From contig CM062297.1 of the NCBI GenBank assembly GCA_031216915.1, forward strand, positions 360,791,704-360,855,703: DNA of 64,000 nucleotides, read 5' to 3'. Source of the stretch: Pictodentalium vernedei. Its lineage: Eukaryota > Mollusca > Scaphopoda > Dentaliida > Dentaliidae. Under the pieces are notes generated by a model, which saw only the letters and a list, made by a program, of their open reading frames with translations, made no database searches and was not told the origin of the DNA. The translations under genes were made by a program, and so were the position numbers. Positions 20,200 through 32,104 of the stretch are shown here, piece after piece. Positions within the stretch are counted from its first letter, which is position 1. Every line of letters begins with the position of its first letter.

Positions 20200-23100
20200 G
20201 TGACTCGTAATGCTTTTGTGTTAGTTATCAAATAGTATAGGAACCGCAAGGCTCCCTCACGTCTGACCGACTCCATAAAACCACTGACGACGGAGAGGGA
20301 CGTGATAACCAAATAATACACCATATAGACATAATATCCAATCCCTAGAAATATAATCCACAACAAAAGATTGGATAGAAATGAAAAGGGAGATGAAAAC
20401 AATGTTCGGACACCCGCTCATAAAAAACCTAGATGAGCTCCTTACATAAGATCTGATATCAGGAAATATATTCCTGAGAAGGAGTAGAGTATAGGCATTT
20501 GAAGAAATGCTGTTTAATCACACAAGGTTAATATAGCGTCATCAATAGGGCTTATCGCCTCAGATAACTGACACCAAACCATTACCGGTAGGAAGAGAAA
20601 AACCTCCTCTAACATAATGGTATCATGTCCGATAGGTCTTCCTATTCGCGAAGACAATAAAAAGGCAGATAACTGCAGCCTTAGAAGCTCACTGAGGAGA
20701 CTTACAACACTAGCTGTAGCTTATAAGTGTTCATCTCTGTGAAGACATATATTTCGGTGTAAACTGTGACCTTGAAAGCTCACTGAATTTAGACTTACAA
20801 CTATCATCGCGCAGGGTAGGGAATGAAGAGCCACTATTTTAACGGCCCTAATTCCCAAAGAGACAGTAGTCTCAAGAGATAATAATTTCAGTTATGTCAT
20901 TGCATAATTACTGAAAAACACTGCTCATGATTCTAGCTAGACTACTATGGTGTCAACAATAAGACTCAAGTCTATGCAACCTAGGAAAGCAAACTGAAAA
21001 GCACTCTTCCTTTTGCGGTTTTATTCCCAAAAGACAGCGGTCAGAGCCCAGCTAACAAAGCTTAGAAATTTTCATCTCCGTGAAGACAGATATCTCAGTG
21101 TAACTTGCGACCTTGAAAGCTCACTAAACAGAGACTTACAACCATCATCGCACAAGGTAGGGAATGACTAGCCGCTATTCTAACAGCCGTAATTCCCAAA
21201 GAGACAGAAGTGTCAAGGTAGCTACGCAATGATGAGTCTTCATCTGTGTGAAGACATATTTGTGTCACTTGCTGCCTTTGAAAGCTCACTAAATGGAGAC
21301 TTAAAGCACTAGCCACTAATGTATAAGAAAAGACCATTGTAACAGTACATAAGGCTACTATGGCATCCATAATGATATTAAATGTCCTGATGCCAAAGAA
21401 TACAACACCGAGCAGGAAAAGACGTACTTATTACCTCTAATGGCTCTATTTCAAATAAGACAGCTGTATCAGCCTATCTATGCACTATGGAACCTCTATT
21501 CATAAGGAACAGGGCATTGCATTTCTTATACTATTGCTAAGGCAAAGAAGGCATCGTTAATCGGGACCAAAGCCCTCGACACCTGAGCCAAAAGATCCGG
21601 GCAGGAAAGATCTTCGTTTTTCCATCGCCGGTATGATAAGCTGTTTTTTGCCTAGCAAATGCAGACTTATATTCAGATGGAACAAGATTCTAAGAGCTTA
21701 TGACTAAAATTTCATAGTCTGAAGGCGCCCTTCTGTGCAGGATGGAGACTCGGACTCCCTCTCACCATCCAAATGTTCCATCTGAAAATATGGTCATCTC
21801 CATCTGACTTAACGTGTGACTGGACCAACGCAGCACCGTCCGACAGCTCACCATCGGAGCCTGTTAATGGTAATACCAGTGACTACTGGGATGTTGCGAT
21901 ACGCAGAGCAATCTGCGTCAGTCGGTATGTGAACGAGGCTAGCAGAGCAATGATAATCCAATTGTTACGATAAGATGCTCAAGGGATGGAAATCAGGAGC
22001 AAGATCCTAGAGACATGTCCCAGATAAAAATGCCTCGAACGACTAGCTATCAACCCGAACATGTGAAGTCGGATAGCTAGTCTGCGGTCAACGTGCTTCA
22101 TCAATGAAGCAGGGGAAGATGCCATAGCTGCAACCGGATCGGCTGCAGTGTGGTAGTTGCGTCCCAAACCTCAAGCGTGAACGGGCGTCCCAATTCACTA
22201 AACTTTCTCGAATCAAAAACAGTCGACCCCGACTTCTGATGGAAAGGAGAGGGTTCTCCAGCTTGCGGTCTGCTCCAGGCCTTGCCAAGTGTTCCGTTAG
22301 AAACTTGTAGGCATCTATCCCTTATCATGAATATCCATGGAAAAAGAGGAAGCCGTAACAACAGCCGACCCCGGCTGAAGTGCGGAAGAAGCATCCAGAC
22401 ACGTCACATAGGATGGGTGCTCCTACTCATTGAAGTTTCTTACAACACAAGACCAACTGTTAACGGGGAGAAAAACACTCTGCACTCACGATCTGTCCCC
22501 AGATATCGCAGAGTATCCCACTTAGAAACTTCTAGTCTAACCCCCTTCATTATAGTTTCTCACAACGGACACAGTCAACCCCGACTGTTAACAGGATGGA
22601 GAGGGTTCTCCAATCGGTGATCTGACCCCAGATCTAGCCGAGCGTTCTGTAGAGAATCTTCTGGCTTCTTCTACATGCACAATTGACCGGATCGACCCAG
22701 TATCATCTGACGGCTCACTACCATTCTGCTGATGGGTGCCTCTTGTTGGGTTTTTAAGCTGCGATAAGCTGCACAAATTGTGGAGGCTTGTTGTGGAGCA
22801 GCGGCTCATATTCTCCACGGCATGTTGCTCCCGGGGTGGAGATCTGGGCGCCGATCTCTTTGTCGAACGTCCCGATGAATCAAGAATCGAATCACTAGCT
22901 TCCGGATAGACAGATTTTCTTCTTCTTTTTTTATCTTCTTTCTTCGAGGGGCAAAAAGACTGGAGCATCTTCACTCGGCTGTATGAACATCTGTAGTCGG
23001 GTAGCTAGTGTGCGGTCGTATGTGCTTCGCTAAAGTGGAGGAATAAGCCGTAACTGCAGCCATTCCGGCTGCAGTGTAGGAGCGCCCCGAGCGGCCAGGG

Positions 23101-23720
23101 AGAACGTTAGCTCTGACTCAGTGCAAGTTTCTCAAAGTAATAGTCGACCCCCGACTGTTACTGGGTTACAGAAGGCTCTCTTGCTTGCGGTCTAATCCAG
23201 ACCTCACCGAGCTTCCCAAAGAGAAACTTGCAGACTTCTTCCCCTTATTTTGACATCGTCGCTGGGTGAGCTTTTGATTAAAAGGTGCTCGCTCTACCCA
23301 AATCTACCCTCTCCTCGACTGCATCGGACATACCCAGTATACAGTTCCCACTATCGGGTAACCACCTGACTGGTCGAGCTAGCTGCTGGAATAAGAGGCC
23401 TTATTCCTTATATTCAAGAGCACCTTAGCAGCTAGCTCTGTTTACTCCTCAGAGCACGATAATGGCAGCACATTCTGGACAGGTGTCACAATACCATCAC
23501 CATGTTCTTGTTCCTCTGGAAAAGAAACTGAAAATTTGAATTATCTTGCGGTGACAGCCCCGACATCAGAATTTCACCGCGAATACATAACGTGACACCC
23601 GCTTCCAGCATTAGTGTCCTAATGAGTCAACCCCGACCACACAAGTAGGACCAGAATCAGTAGGAGTGCAGCGACTACAGGCAAGGCAACAAGCATGTAA
23701 ATCCGATGCTGACAAATTCG
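20200..23720 (-). pseudogene. E3 gag-like ORF remnant with expanded internal repeats
   Basis: The conserved gag block is visible near 20210-20290 on the minus strand (L-F-D-N then the 'gactccataaaaccactga' region). R-S-A-P-R-S-P-P-R-E and the Ser/Arg-rich middle lie at 22588-22974, and 'gtcgctgggtgagctttt' and the Cys-region end lie near 23260-23720. Between them, units of about 100-340 bp repeat: 'gctcactaaa' + 'agacttaca' blocks at 20690-21310, and four versions of a 'cgaccccgact' block at 22220, 22440, 22572 and 23143. No long frame remains. Confidence 0.65.
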
Positions 23721-23789
23721 CACTATGCTGAGAGCAGTAATTCATAAATAATTATTATATTATAATTATTATAGTTCACTGCACTTCTA

Positions 23790-24153
23790 TTTATTTATTG
23801 TTATTTATTTATTGATGTTTAAGGTCACATATTTATGCACAATGGCTAACCATGACCGTGACAGTTTTACAGGTGGAGGAAGCCGGAGTACCCGGAGAGA
23901 ACCACCGAGCAACGACGAGCAGCTGCCAGCTCCCCAACATCTTAACTCCGCACTGCAGCACAGGCAGGGTTAGATTGGTTGAAGATATGCATACCATCGA
24001 CGTGCAGTACGCCTTAATCATCGTGCCCCCACACGGGCAATGGAGATGAAGTGTCTTGCCCAAGGACACAATGCGGTTGCTGCAGGTGGGATTCAAATCG
24101 AGGACCTCTCGGCTTGCAGCCTGCACCTCTACCTACTGAGCTGCCATGCTCCC
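23790..24153 (-). mobile_element. tRNA-derived SINE, copy inserted in E3
   Basis: Full-length SINE read on the minus strand. The tRNA-like head has an A box (reverse complement of 'acctactgagctg') and a B box 'gatttgaatccc', followed by a ~250-bp body and an A/T-rich (TTTA)n/(AATAAA) tail at 23790-23820. It is flanked by a 14-bp target duplication, tcactgcacttcta, at 23776-23789 and 24154-24167. Confidence 0.9.
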
Positions 24154-24167
24154 TCACTGCACTTCTA

Positions 24168-25029
24168 ACATCTAACATATAATCATACAATATAAGGATA
24201 CAATGACGAAGACAATCAAAAAAAATTTCGAAACAAATCAAAACAAATTTTTTCCGAAACTTTTTTTGAAAACACCTAAGTTCCCCAAGGGAACCACACA
24301 AGCCCAAGGGCATCCCAATAGAGCCTAAGTGTGGACAATACCAAAATATTAAAGCTACACTACCGGAATATTAATAAATGTATCCTAATATAATTGTGAT
24401 GAAAAAATATCATGAATATTACCTGTTAAGGGTGTTGTTAAAAGTAAACAACGTCAGGATAGAAAAAACAGAAACTAGACAAAAGGCACACAAAAGGCCC
24501 AAGTCAGTAAATAATTAACTGATACCTGATGCAAAGCTAGATCTTCATGTGAAGAAAAAACAATGCATCCAATAGGAGATGCAAGACAATAATGGCCTAA
24601 CACCCCTAGGGTGAGGACGTAACAGTGGGGATAAACAGAATAAACTTTCTGTACAACACGTTAAACTCCCAAGAAATTTAATAAAAAATTTCAATAAAAA
24701 ACAGCCAGAAAGCTTAGGAGTTTAATCGGAGGGTTCATGGAAGGATAGGGAAGGAACACATAACCAACAGTAGGTAAATCATTAGCAAAACTAATGACGT
24801 CAAGGCATATATCCCGAAATTGAGTAAAATGAAATAATATATCCCGAAATTGGGTAAAATGAAATAATTTTCATATTATTTAAAAGTTACAGCCCTTAAT
24901 GTCTCAAACCACCATTGTTCACTTCCATCATCCATTTGCTGCCTTGAATCCACCATATACTTCATTAATTTGTGTCTGGCATCCACCAAAAGAGAAATTT
25001 AAAGCACAGATGTCAGTTGAGACGTTTAT
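24168..25029 (-). other. E3 5' non-coding region
   Basis: Aligns with the E1 leader region (6350-7185) and with 40441-41214 of E4: 'ggtgaggacgtaac', 'ccgaaattgggtaaaatgaa', 'ttgtgtctggcatcc'. No ORF. Confidence 0.55.
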
Positions 25030-25240
25030 TGACTTAGGGACAAACAAAGAATGATGTTTGCGCCAATTGCGGTCTCTTCCTGAGTACTGCGCACGTGCAG
25101 GTAGTAAGAGTATGGAGGGCCAGATAGGACTTTTAATTTTCGGTATTGTATGCAAATTTGTTCAAAATTTGTGCTTGGCCCTTGATAATATGGAGTTTGC
25201 ACCAGGTAGTCGGGGCCATTGGTTGTAGTATAAAAATATA
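25030..25240. repeat. E3 right inverted terminal repeat
   Basis: Similar to the E4 repeats at 28916 and 41215. Ends 'ggccattggttgtagtata' then 'aaaatata'. The central palindrome has decayed to 'actgcgcacgtgcag' at its left part. Confidence 0.75.
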
Positions 25241-25428
25241 CCTGCATTCATTCATTGTCGCATTCATTCATTGTAAAGGACATACATACCAATATACCCT
25301 TTTTCCACAACAAGGGTATCGTGGCCATGGACTTTGATAGAAAAATGGATATCAAATTCGCAACAAAAAGCAACTGAATCCCAAAACCAGGTGATGATGC
25401 GTGCCGTGACTTTTTTGCAATGAAAGTG

Positions 25429-27594
25429 TCAATTACACTGTAGCTTAACTTGTGTGTTGTGTTTGATGAAAAGGATAATGTTCAATTTTTATGAAAGGAT
25501 TATGAAATAAGACAAGAATTGTGATAATTGGGAATATGTTCCTTTCTGTTCCCTGTATGCTATGTTTTTGATAAAAAATAATGTGAGGTGTACACTGTAC
25601 TAAAGAGCTGAGGGGTGGGTTAATATGACCTCACAGTTAATGTATGTGGCCCTCACAGTTAACGTATATCAACGAAAGTTACCAAGTTACAGTGAAATTA
25701 TTCCAAAATGAGTCATCCTATCAAGTTAAATTGAAATCCCTTCATAAATAGGGCCTGTAGACTGTGCTAAAGGTTTTCGGGCTTCGGGCCCCTGTAGCCA
25801 TCAGTTTCCCAATTGCATCCAAAGGGGACGTTCTCATCAAGACATTATATGAAGTCAACCTACCAAGTTACAATGAAATCCCTTCATAAATATGACCTGA
25901 AGACTGTGCTAAAGGTTTTGGGGCTTTGGGCTTGGGCAGCCATCATGGCTGAATGATAGCAAACAAAAGGGGACATTCTCATCTGGGCATCATCTGGAGT
26001 GATCCTACGAAGTTACAATGAAATCCCTTCACAAATAAGACCTGTAGACTGTGCTCAAGGTTTTCGGGCTTCGGGCCCCTGAAGCCGTCACAGTTGACCA
26101 CTCACGACCAAAAGGGGATGTCATCATCTAGGCATTATATGGAGTCAAACTAACAGGCTACAAGGAAATTCTTCCATAAATATGATGTATAGACTATGCT
26201 AAAGGTTTTGGGGTTTGGGGCTCGGGCAGCCATCAAGGCTGAATGACCACGACCAAAAGGGGACATGGTCATCTAGACATTATTTGGAGTCATCCTACCA
26301 AGCTACAATGAAATCCCTTCATAAATATCAGCTGTAGACTGTGCAAAGGTTTTCGGGCTACAGGCCCCTGTAGCCGTCACAGCTGCCTAATGGTGTCCAA
26401 AAGGGGCTGTTCTCATCTAGACATTATATGAAGTCAACCTACCAAGTTACAATGAAATCCCTTCATAAATATGAACTGAAGACTGTGCTAGTTTTCGGGC
26501 TTTGGGCTCGGGCAGCCATCATGGTTGAATGATCGCAACCAAAAGGGGACATTCTCATCTGGGCATCATCTGGAATGATCCTACGAAGTTACAATGAAAT
26601 CTCTTCATAAATATGACCTGTAGACTGTGCTCAAGATTTTCGGGCTTCGGGCACCTGTAGCCATCACAGTTGACCAATCACGACCAAAAGGTGAGGTCAT
26701 CATCTAGGCATTATATGGAGTCAACCTAACAAGTTACAATGAAATCCTTCCATAAATACGACCTACAGGCTATGCTAAAGGTTTTTGGGCTAGGGCACCC
26801 ATCAAGGCTGAATGATCGCGATCAAAATGGGACGTTCTCATCTAGACATTATTTGGAGTCATCCTACCAAGTTACAATGAAATCCCTTCATAAATGTGAC
26901 CTGTAGACTGTGCTAAAGGTTTTCAGGCTTCAGGCCCCTGTAGCCATCACAGTTGCCCAATCAGGACCAAAAGGGGACTTTTTCATCCAGACATTGTATG
27001 AAGTCAACCCACCAAGTTACAATGAAATTCCTCAATAAATATGACCTGTAGACTGTGCTAAAGGTTTTCAGGTTTTGGGCTTGGGCAGTCATCACGGTTG
27101 GCAGATCAGGCCCAAATGGGGAAATTCTCATCTAGAGATCATAAGGAGTCATCCTACCAAGTTACAATGAAATCCTTCCATATTAAACATGACCTGCAGA
27201 CTGTGCTAAAAGGTTTTGGGTTTCAGGCTTGGGCAGCCATCACGGTTGTTAGATCATGCCCAAAAGGGGATGTTCTCATCTAGGCATTATACAGAGGCAT
27301 CCTACCAAGTTACAATGAAATCCCTTCATAAATACGACCTGTAGACTGTGCTAATGGTGTTCGGGTTTTGGTCTCGGGCAGCCATACCGGTTGCCTGATC
27401 ACGACCAAAAGGGGACGTTCTCATCTAGACATGACCCCAAACCTGAACATGAAATTTTGTGATGATCAGACAAGAACTGCGGGGTGTAGCCCGTGCTAAA
27501 GGAAAATGACTAACAGACTCACAGATTCACAGACTAACAGACTTCCGCATGTGTGATGGCAATAGCTTATCTTGACTATGTCAAGTTAAGCTAA
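25429..27594 (+). mobile_element. Hairpin-ended non-autonomous element H1 with satellite core
   Basis: The 5' end 'tagcttaacttg' (25441-25452) is the exact inverse of 'caagttaagcta' at the 3' end (27582-27593). The 3' end is a small hairpin, cttgac-tat-gtcaag, followed by ttaagCTAA. Between them lies a tandem array (25720-27430). H3 starts with nearly the same 5' bases. The layout (tandem core, subterminal inverted motif, 3' hairpin, CTRR-like end) resembles Helitron/Helentron-derived elements such as HINE or 'pearl' repeats; that placement is inferred. Confidence 0.6.
25720..27430. repeat. Tandem array, ~145-bp monomer in alternating ~290-bp dimers
   Basis: About twelve units, each containing 'accaagttacaatgaaatcc' and 'gactgtgctaaaggtttt'; starts are spaced about 140-148 bp. 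Two monomer types mostly alternate, one with 'cttcgggcccctgtagcc' and one with 'ctcgggcagccatcatgg', giving a dimeric higher-order unit. Confidence 0.85.
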
Positions 27595-27599
27595 AAATG

Positions 27600-28229
27600 A
27601 CCCAGAATGCACTGCGCTGCTTCAGAAGGAGCCACTTCCTGTCAAGTAACATAAACAAAGTCAAATGCATGGCACTCATTCGACTTGAGGCAAACAGAGA
27701 CATTATCATTAAGTATTAAGAAAGCAGACAAAGGCTCTGCGATTGTAATCCAAAACAATTTATAGAAACCTGGATTACATCAAAAAGGCACACAGGCAAC
27801 TCTGCAACTCTAGCTTCTATTGTATGGTGAGTGAGGGCTTGTCAGACAAACATTTTACCTCTCTCCTGAAAGAAGTCACTAAATAACACCAAAAAGGTGA
27901 AATTAGTGATATAAGTCGCACGGCCAAACAAGTAGGTATAAAGGAGACCTCAGCTGTATTTACTACCAAAAATTTGTAAATGCCTCAAAAAGGACCAAAT
28001 CCCAGGCTGACCTATTGTATGTGGGTTTAGCATCCCAACTGCCAACATCTACAGTTTTGTTGATGCACATATCAACAGGTTTGTTAGTTCATATCCAAGT
28101 TACATCAAGGACGGTACTGACTTTATTTTCAAGATCAGCCGATTTGAATGCAAGAAGGACAATTTTCTTCTTGTCACCAAATTCACCTCACTTTACACTA
28201 ACAGTCCAAACCAAGAGGGACTTGTAGCT
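27600..28229 (+). pseudogene. Penelope-like reverse transcriptase remnant, N-terminal part
   Basis: Plus-strand reading in shifting frames gives the Penelope-family order: I-K-K-A-D-K-G-S-A-I-V-I-Q-N, D-Y-I-K-K-A-H-R-Q-L, L-P-K-I then P-I-V-C-G, S-F-V-D-A-H-I-N-R-F-V, S-Y-P-S-Y-I-K-D-G-T-D-F, and L-V-T-K-F-T-S-L-Y-T-N. In the last motif the usual catalytic D (T-x-D-V-x-S-L-Y) is replaced by K. Stops and frameshifts are present. It is cut at 28229 by a MITE and resumes at 41781. Confidence 0.82.
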
Positions 28230-28915
28230 TAGGCTCCTGCAAAAATTTGAAATTGAATTTGAAACTCGATTTGAAAGCCAATATTCAATTCGATTCGAAA
28301 TCAGAAATTTGAATATGCTTCGGCCATAACCGTGAATGTTTACAGATTGTAACTGATCGCATTATTTTATAATGAGTATTGTTCTGAGTAGAAACAAAAC
28401 TGACTTTTAGCGGTAACAGAGTTTGTAGTGATGTAGCTACAACTGTACAACTGTTGTAGCTACATCGCTACAAACACTGTTACCACTACAACTGTTCATT
28501 TCAACTTATTGTGCATTATGACCAGTGACCATTTATAAAAATTTCAAGTTTCAAACTTTGAAAATTTATTCAGCTGTTCACCTTCAATAAATGATTTGTT
28601 CCACAACATGATCACATTATTTAATATTGAGAATTGTTCTGTTCGATCACAGTTACTGGATACATCGTCAAAAGCAACGATTTTCTAAAAGAATACCTCT
28701 GATTATTATATAAACCAAAGTAGAGCAGGCTTTAATTTACAAGTGGATCGACTCCATTCAGCATTGAATTATAGTTTCGTTTGAGTCATCCCATATATTT
28801 ATTTAAGACAAAGAGCTTCACGACCGAATGGATCAATCTGATTTGAAACAAAGATTTTTTCCAAGAAAACGTGATAAAAGTGAGGTAGTCCATTCAGCCA
28901 GGTTCGCTTAAAAAT
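28230..28915. mobile_element. hAT-like MITE, left part (split by DIRS E4)
   Basis: Begins 'taggctcctgcaaaaattt'. An inverted counterpart ends the right part at 41780. Both ends carry an A/T-rich 'aattcgattcgaa' block. It is flanked by a 7-8-bp duplication, tgtagct, at 28223-28229 and 41781-41787. The left part includes a large imperfect palindrome (28408-28488). No transposase is seen. Confidence 0.65.
28408..28488. repeat. Near-perfect palindrome, ~36-bp arms
   Basis: 'ggtaacagagtttgtag' ... 'gatgtagctacaac' is mirrored by 'gttgtagctacatc' ... 'ctacaaacactgttacc' with two or three mismatched positions and a 9-base loop. Confidence 0.85.
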
Positions 28916-29205
28916 GATAAATTTAAAGTAATTTGTATATTTTTTATACTTACTAATGGTCCAGACTAGCTGGAGCAAACTCAAAGTTATCAAGGGCCAA
29001 ACACAAATTTTGAACCCCCCAATCCCCAAACTTTGATTGCAAAACCGAAAATTAAAAGTCCTATCTGGTCCTCCATACATTTACTCTTCGCGCATATGCA
29101 GCCTCGAGGAAGTGACCGGAATTGGCGCCAACATCATTCTTTGTAGAGAGTATTACATAACTCAGCGGGGAGGTATGAGTGCCCACTCATGGGAGGGCCA
29201 TATCT

Positions 29206-29288
29206 GTCTGGGCCATGTGTAAGTATAAAAAATATACAAATTACTTTAAATTTATCATATTTTTATACTATAAACCAATGGCCCAGAC
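29206..29288. repeat. E4 internal complementary region
   Basis: 'gtctgggccatgtgtaag' through 'aaaccaatggcccagac'; both halves are reverse complements of the E4 termini at 28916 and 41480. Confidence 0.8.
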
Positions 29289-30600
29289 TAGATGAATCGT
29301 AAAAAGGCAGAGGGCCTAGGGCTTTAGAATTAGCAGACCAACATAGTTCCCAAGCCTGCAATCCAAGGTGAAAGGAAATTAAATTTAAAAGGAATTACAT
29401 GTATGTCTCTCTATACAGTAATAGAGAAGACATATCAAAAATAAGGAGCCAAATTCAAGTAATTCCGTATTCTTAGAATGAATGACTAAGCTAATTGGAT
29501 GTAACGAGTTCCCAATTTTAAGGCTAGTCTAGTCTAAGTCCTAAAAATTAGAATGGTGTATTTGACAGTGAGAGGTTAACCCCCACAAACATACGCCATA
29601 TACAATAATACACAAGCTGTATCCAGGATATAATCTACAGACAAAACAGGTTCACTCATCGTTACACACTTATCAAGCTGGAGGAGATTTAAAAAAATCC
29701 CCCCCACCCCTTTTTGAAGGAATCTTCTTCCAAAACAAAGAGGGGAGCGCTCTGGAATCAGTAAAAGCTGTACCAAATAACAAAACATATTCATTGGACA
29801 GGCACCAAGATATTAATCATTTTTAATAAATTGGTGCTTAATGACATTTCAGAGGCTGAGGCTATTAATAGCACCCACTTGTAACATATACCGGAGTCGG
29901 CATACGTAGATAGGTTGAAAACCGGTGATATAATATATACAACATACACATGTCCAACAGAATCACAATGGACTATCTCTGGAGAGTAAAAACACTTCCG
30001 AGGTAACCCACAGGCAACCTCGTTCAGGTGTACAATAAATTCCAATAAATAACACTCCCAGACGTGTTCTATCCGATATCTATGCTCCCAGACACGTGCG
30101 AATATACGAGAATTCATAGACAAGTTATATTCGATTGGGTACCGAAATTTATAGAAACCTGGATTTAGAAATGGAACGAGCTATGATTAACAGACTCGTC
30201 ACAGACCGCCCCCAAAATAATTCATTGTTTCTAAGGTCCATAACATACAATAATGCATCTGCCTAATAATACATTTATTATGCATGCGAGCATTGGAATC
30301 CCACATGTAATCATCTGAATACCAGTTAACTGACTAGACAGCCTTACAGGTACCCAAAGGCTAGCAATTTATTGATGATGAATCATATGCTTGGATGACA
30401 TATAAACAAACAACCACAGGAAACAAACCAACTAAAAAGTGGATGTGCCCATGAGGTCGCCATAGAACACGACCCAGCCGCCAATCAAGAAGTGATGAAA
30501 TGCATGTATACACTTAAATGCATACGAGGCTTACGGGAAGAAAACTAAGTCTTGCCTGGTAATAGCCTCTTAACCCATTGGCGTGGGAGGGGGATTCAAA
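29289..30600 (-). other. E4 3' region, no recognisable coding
   Basis: Starts like the E1 region after its ICR ('ggcagagggcctagg'). It contains a C run (about 29700) where other copies have theirs, then about 900 bp unlike the other DIRS copies. No recombinase text could be recognised, so that gene is lost or replaced here. Confidence 0.45.
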
Positions 30601-31440
30601 ATCATATCAAACCCCCCTCACCCGCATTACTTGAATCGTTCTTGTGTTAGTCATCAAATAGTAGAGGAACTGCAAGACTCCCTAACGTCTGACTGACTCC
30701 ATAATGCCACTAAGGGTGGAGAAGGATGTGATGAACAAATACACCGTATTGACATAATAACTCACACCAAACCATACCAGTTTGAAGAGAATAACCTCCT
30801 CTAACAAACAGTATCATGTCCGAAAGGACAACTAACTCAGCCTAGCTGAAGCAGCTAAAGGTCTTCCTGTATGTGAAGACCATTAAAAGCTCATAACTGA
30901 GGCCCTAGAAGCTCACTAAGGAGACTTACAACGCTAGCCATAGCTTATAAGTCTTCATCTTCGTGAAGACAGATATATTGGTGTAAGTTGCGACCCTGAA
31001 GGCTCACTTAATGGAGACTTATAATAATAGTCGTGCAAGGCAGGGAATGAAGAGCCGCTATATAAACAGCCCTGAATTCCCAAAGAGACCGCAGTCCCAA
31101 GAGATGTTAAATTCAGTTATGCCACTGCATAATACTGAAAATATATCACTCATGATTTTAGCTAGGCTACTATGGTGTAACAATAAGACTCAAGTCTATG
31201 ACACATACGAAAAACAAATCAAAAAGCACAGTATCTTTTGCGGTTTTATTCCCAAAACACAGCGGACAGAGCCTAACCCAATAGGCCGCTGTAACAGTAC
31301 AGAAGGCTACTATGGCATCCACAAAGACATAATTGTCTTGATGCCAAGGTATAGCTCAGGCTATCTATGCGCTATGCATCTGGATTCAGGACGAGAAACA
31401 GGTGATAATAAAAAACTGGAGAATAATTTTGACGTTTAAT
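30601..31440 (-). pseudogene. E4 gag-like remnant, out of order
   Basis: Close match to E3 20190-21560 ('ttgtgttagtcatcaaatag', 'cccaaagagac', 'cttttgcggttttattccc'). Its position is left of the RT N-terminal sequence at 31440-32104, the reverse of the normal order. E4 is therefore rearranged internally, or this piece came from another copy. Confidence 0.55.
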
Positions 31441-32104
31441 GCTTTTCTTCAATAGGAAAGCTTATACCTCCGGAAGGAAAGCCTCTCTTGGAAGATTTGT
31501 GTAACAAGTATGTAAGTGGAGCTTGCTCGGGCTGATAGCCGCAGGCTTGCCGAGACTACATCCTCATCCACTGAACTTCCGCAATTTATCCACTTTTTGC
31601 AAGGTTGATTACCTATTGCCAAGTGGAAAGCAACCAAAATCTATTCTCAATGACCTCAATTGTTCCCTTCAATAAGAGAGCCTTCACCTCCACTAGGAGC
31701 GACTCCCTTTGAAAGGAACTTCCGTGATTAACGTCCAGTTTCCGCGTGATTATCGTTCAGTTTCTCGGGAAGTTGATAACCTTCCTTCAACTGGCAAGCA
31801 ATAGAGGTCAAGTCCATCACCTGTACAACTTACAATGCTTATGGGAGGAGAAACTATGTTCTCCCCGCAAAGAAGCTTGTCTCGTCGACCTCAATTGTTC
31901 CCTTCAATTAGAGAGCCTATACCTCCATTAGAAGCGACTCTCTTTGAAAGGAACTTCCGTGATTAACGTCCAGTTTCTCGTGAAGATGATAACCTTCCGT
32001 AAATCGTTGGCCTAGGGGGGGGGGGGGGGGGTCTGATCCATAGCCTTGATCAGACCTATGCCCCTTTCCCCGAGTCGCTATAATGACAACCTCCAGAGTA
32101 AATA
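31441..32104 (-). pseudogene. E4 RT ORF N-terminal remnant
   Basis: Nucleotide match to E7 47680-48035: 'agcgactctctttgaaagg', 'ccagtttctcgtgaag', 'cagacctatgcccctttcc'. The 'gagagcctatacctcc' block is present in at least two copies (31676 and 31911), so the region is internally duplicated. A G run lies at about 32016-32033. Confidence 0.6.

Larger units (their letters stand above)
18222..25240 (-). mobile_element. Decayed DIRS composite E3
   Basis: Minus-oriented DIRS remnants in the order left end, ICR-like palindromic junction (18546-18629), recombinase, RT C-terminus, gag, right ITR. The ICR-like junction predicts a right end ending in 'gtaaacaattgtaagg', but the right end present (25030-25240) is of the subfamily seen in E4. 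E3 is therefore probably two elements joined, or an element with badly diverged ends; the boundaries are uncertain. It is interrupted by a SINE at 23790-24153. Confidence 0.65.
28916..32104 (-). mobile_element. DIRS copy E4, left part (split by R)
   Basis: Left ITR (28916-29180), ICR (29206-29288) and decayed interior. The second half of the ICR predicts a right end 'tttatagtataaaaatat', and exactly that ends the DIRS ITR at 41480. This identifies 28916 and 41480 as the two ends of one element. Right of 32104 the sequence leaves DIRS at repeat R and returns to DIRS at 39311. Confidence 0.8.

Noticed and set aside
22588-22974. 128-codon minus-strand frame as a host gene
   Set aside because: It aligns with the Ser/Arg-rich middle of DIRS gag and sits in order within E3.
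28015-28227. 70-codon plus-strand frame
   Set aside because: It is an out-of-frame reading of the Penelope remnant, whose motifs are in other frames.
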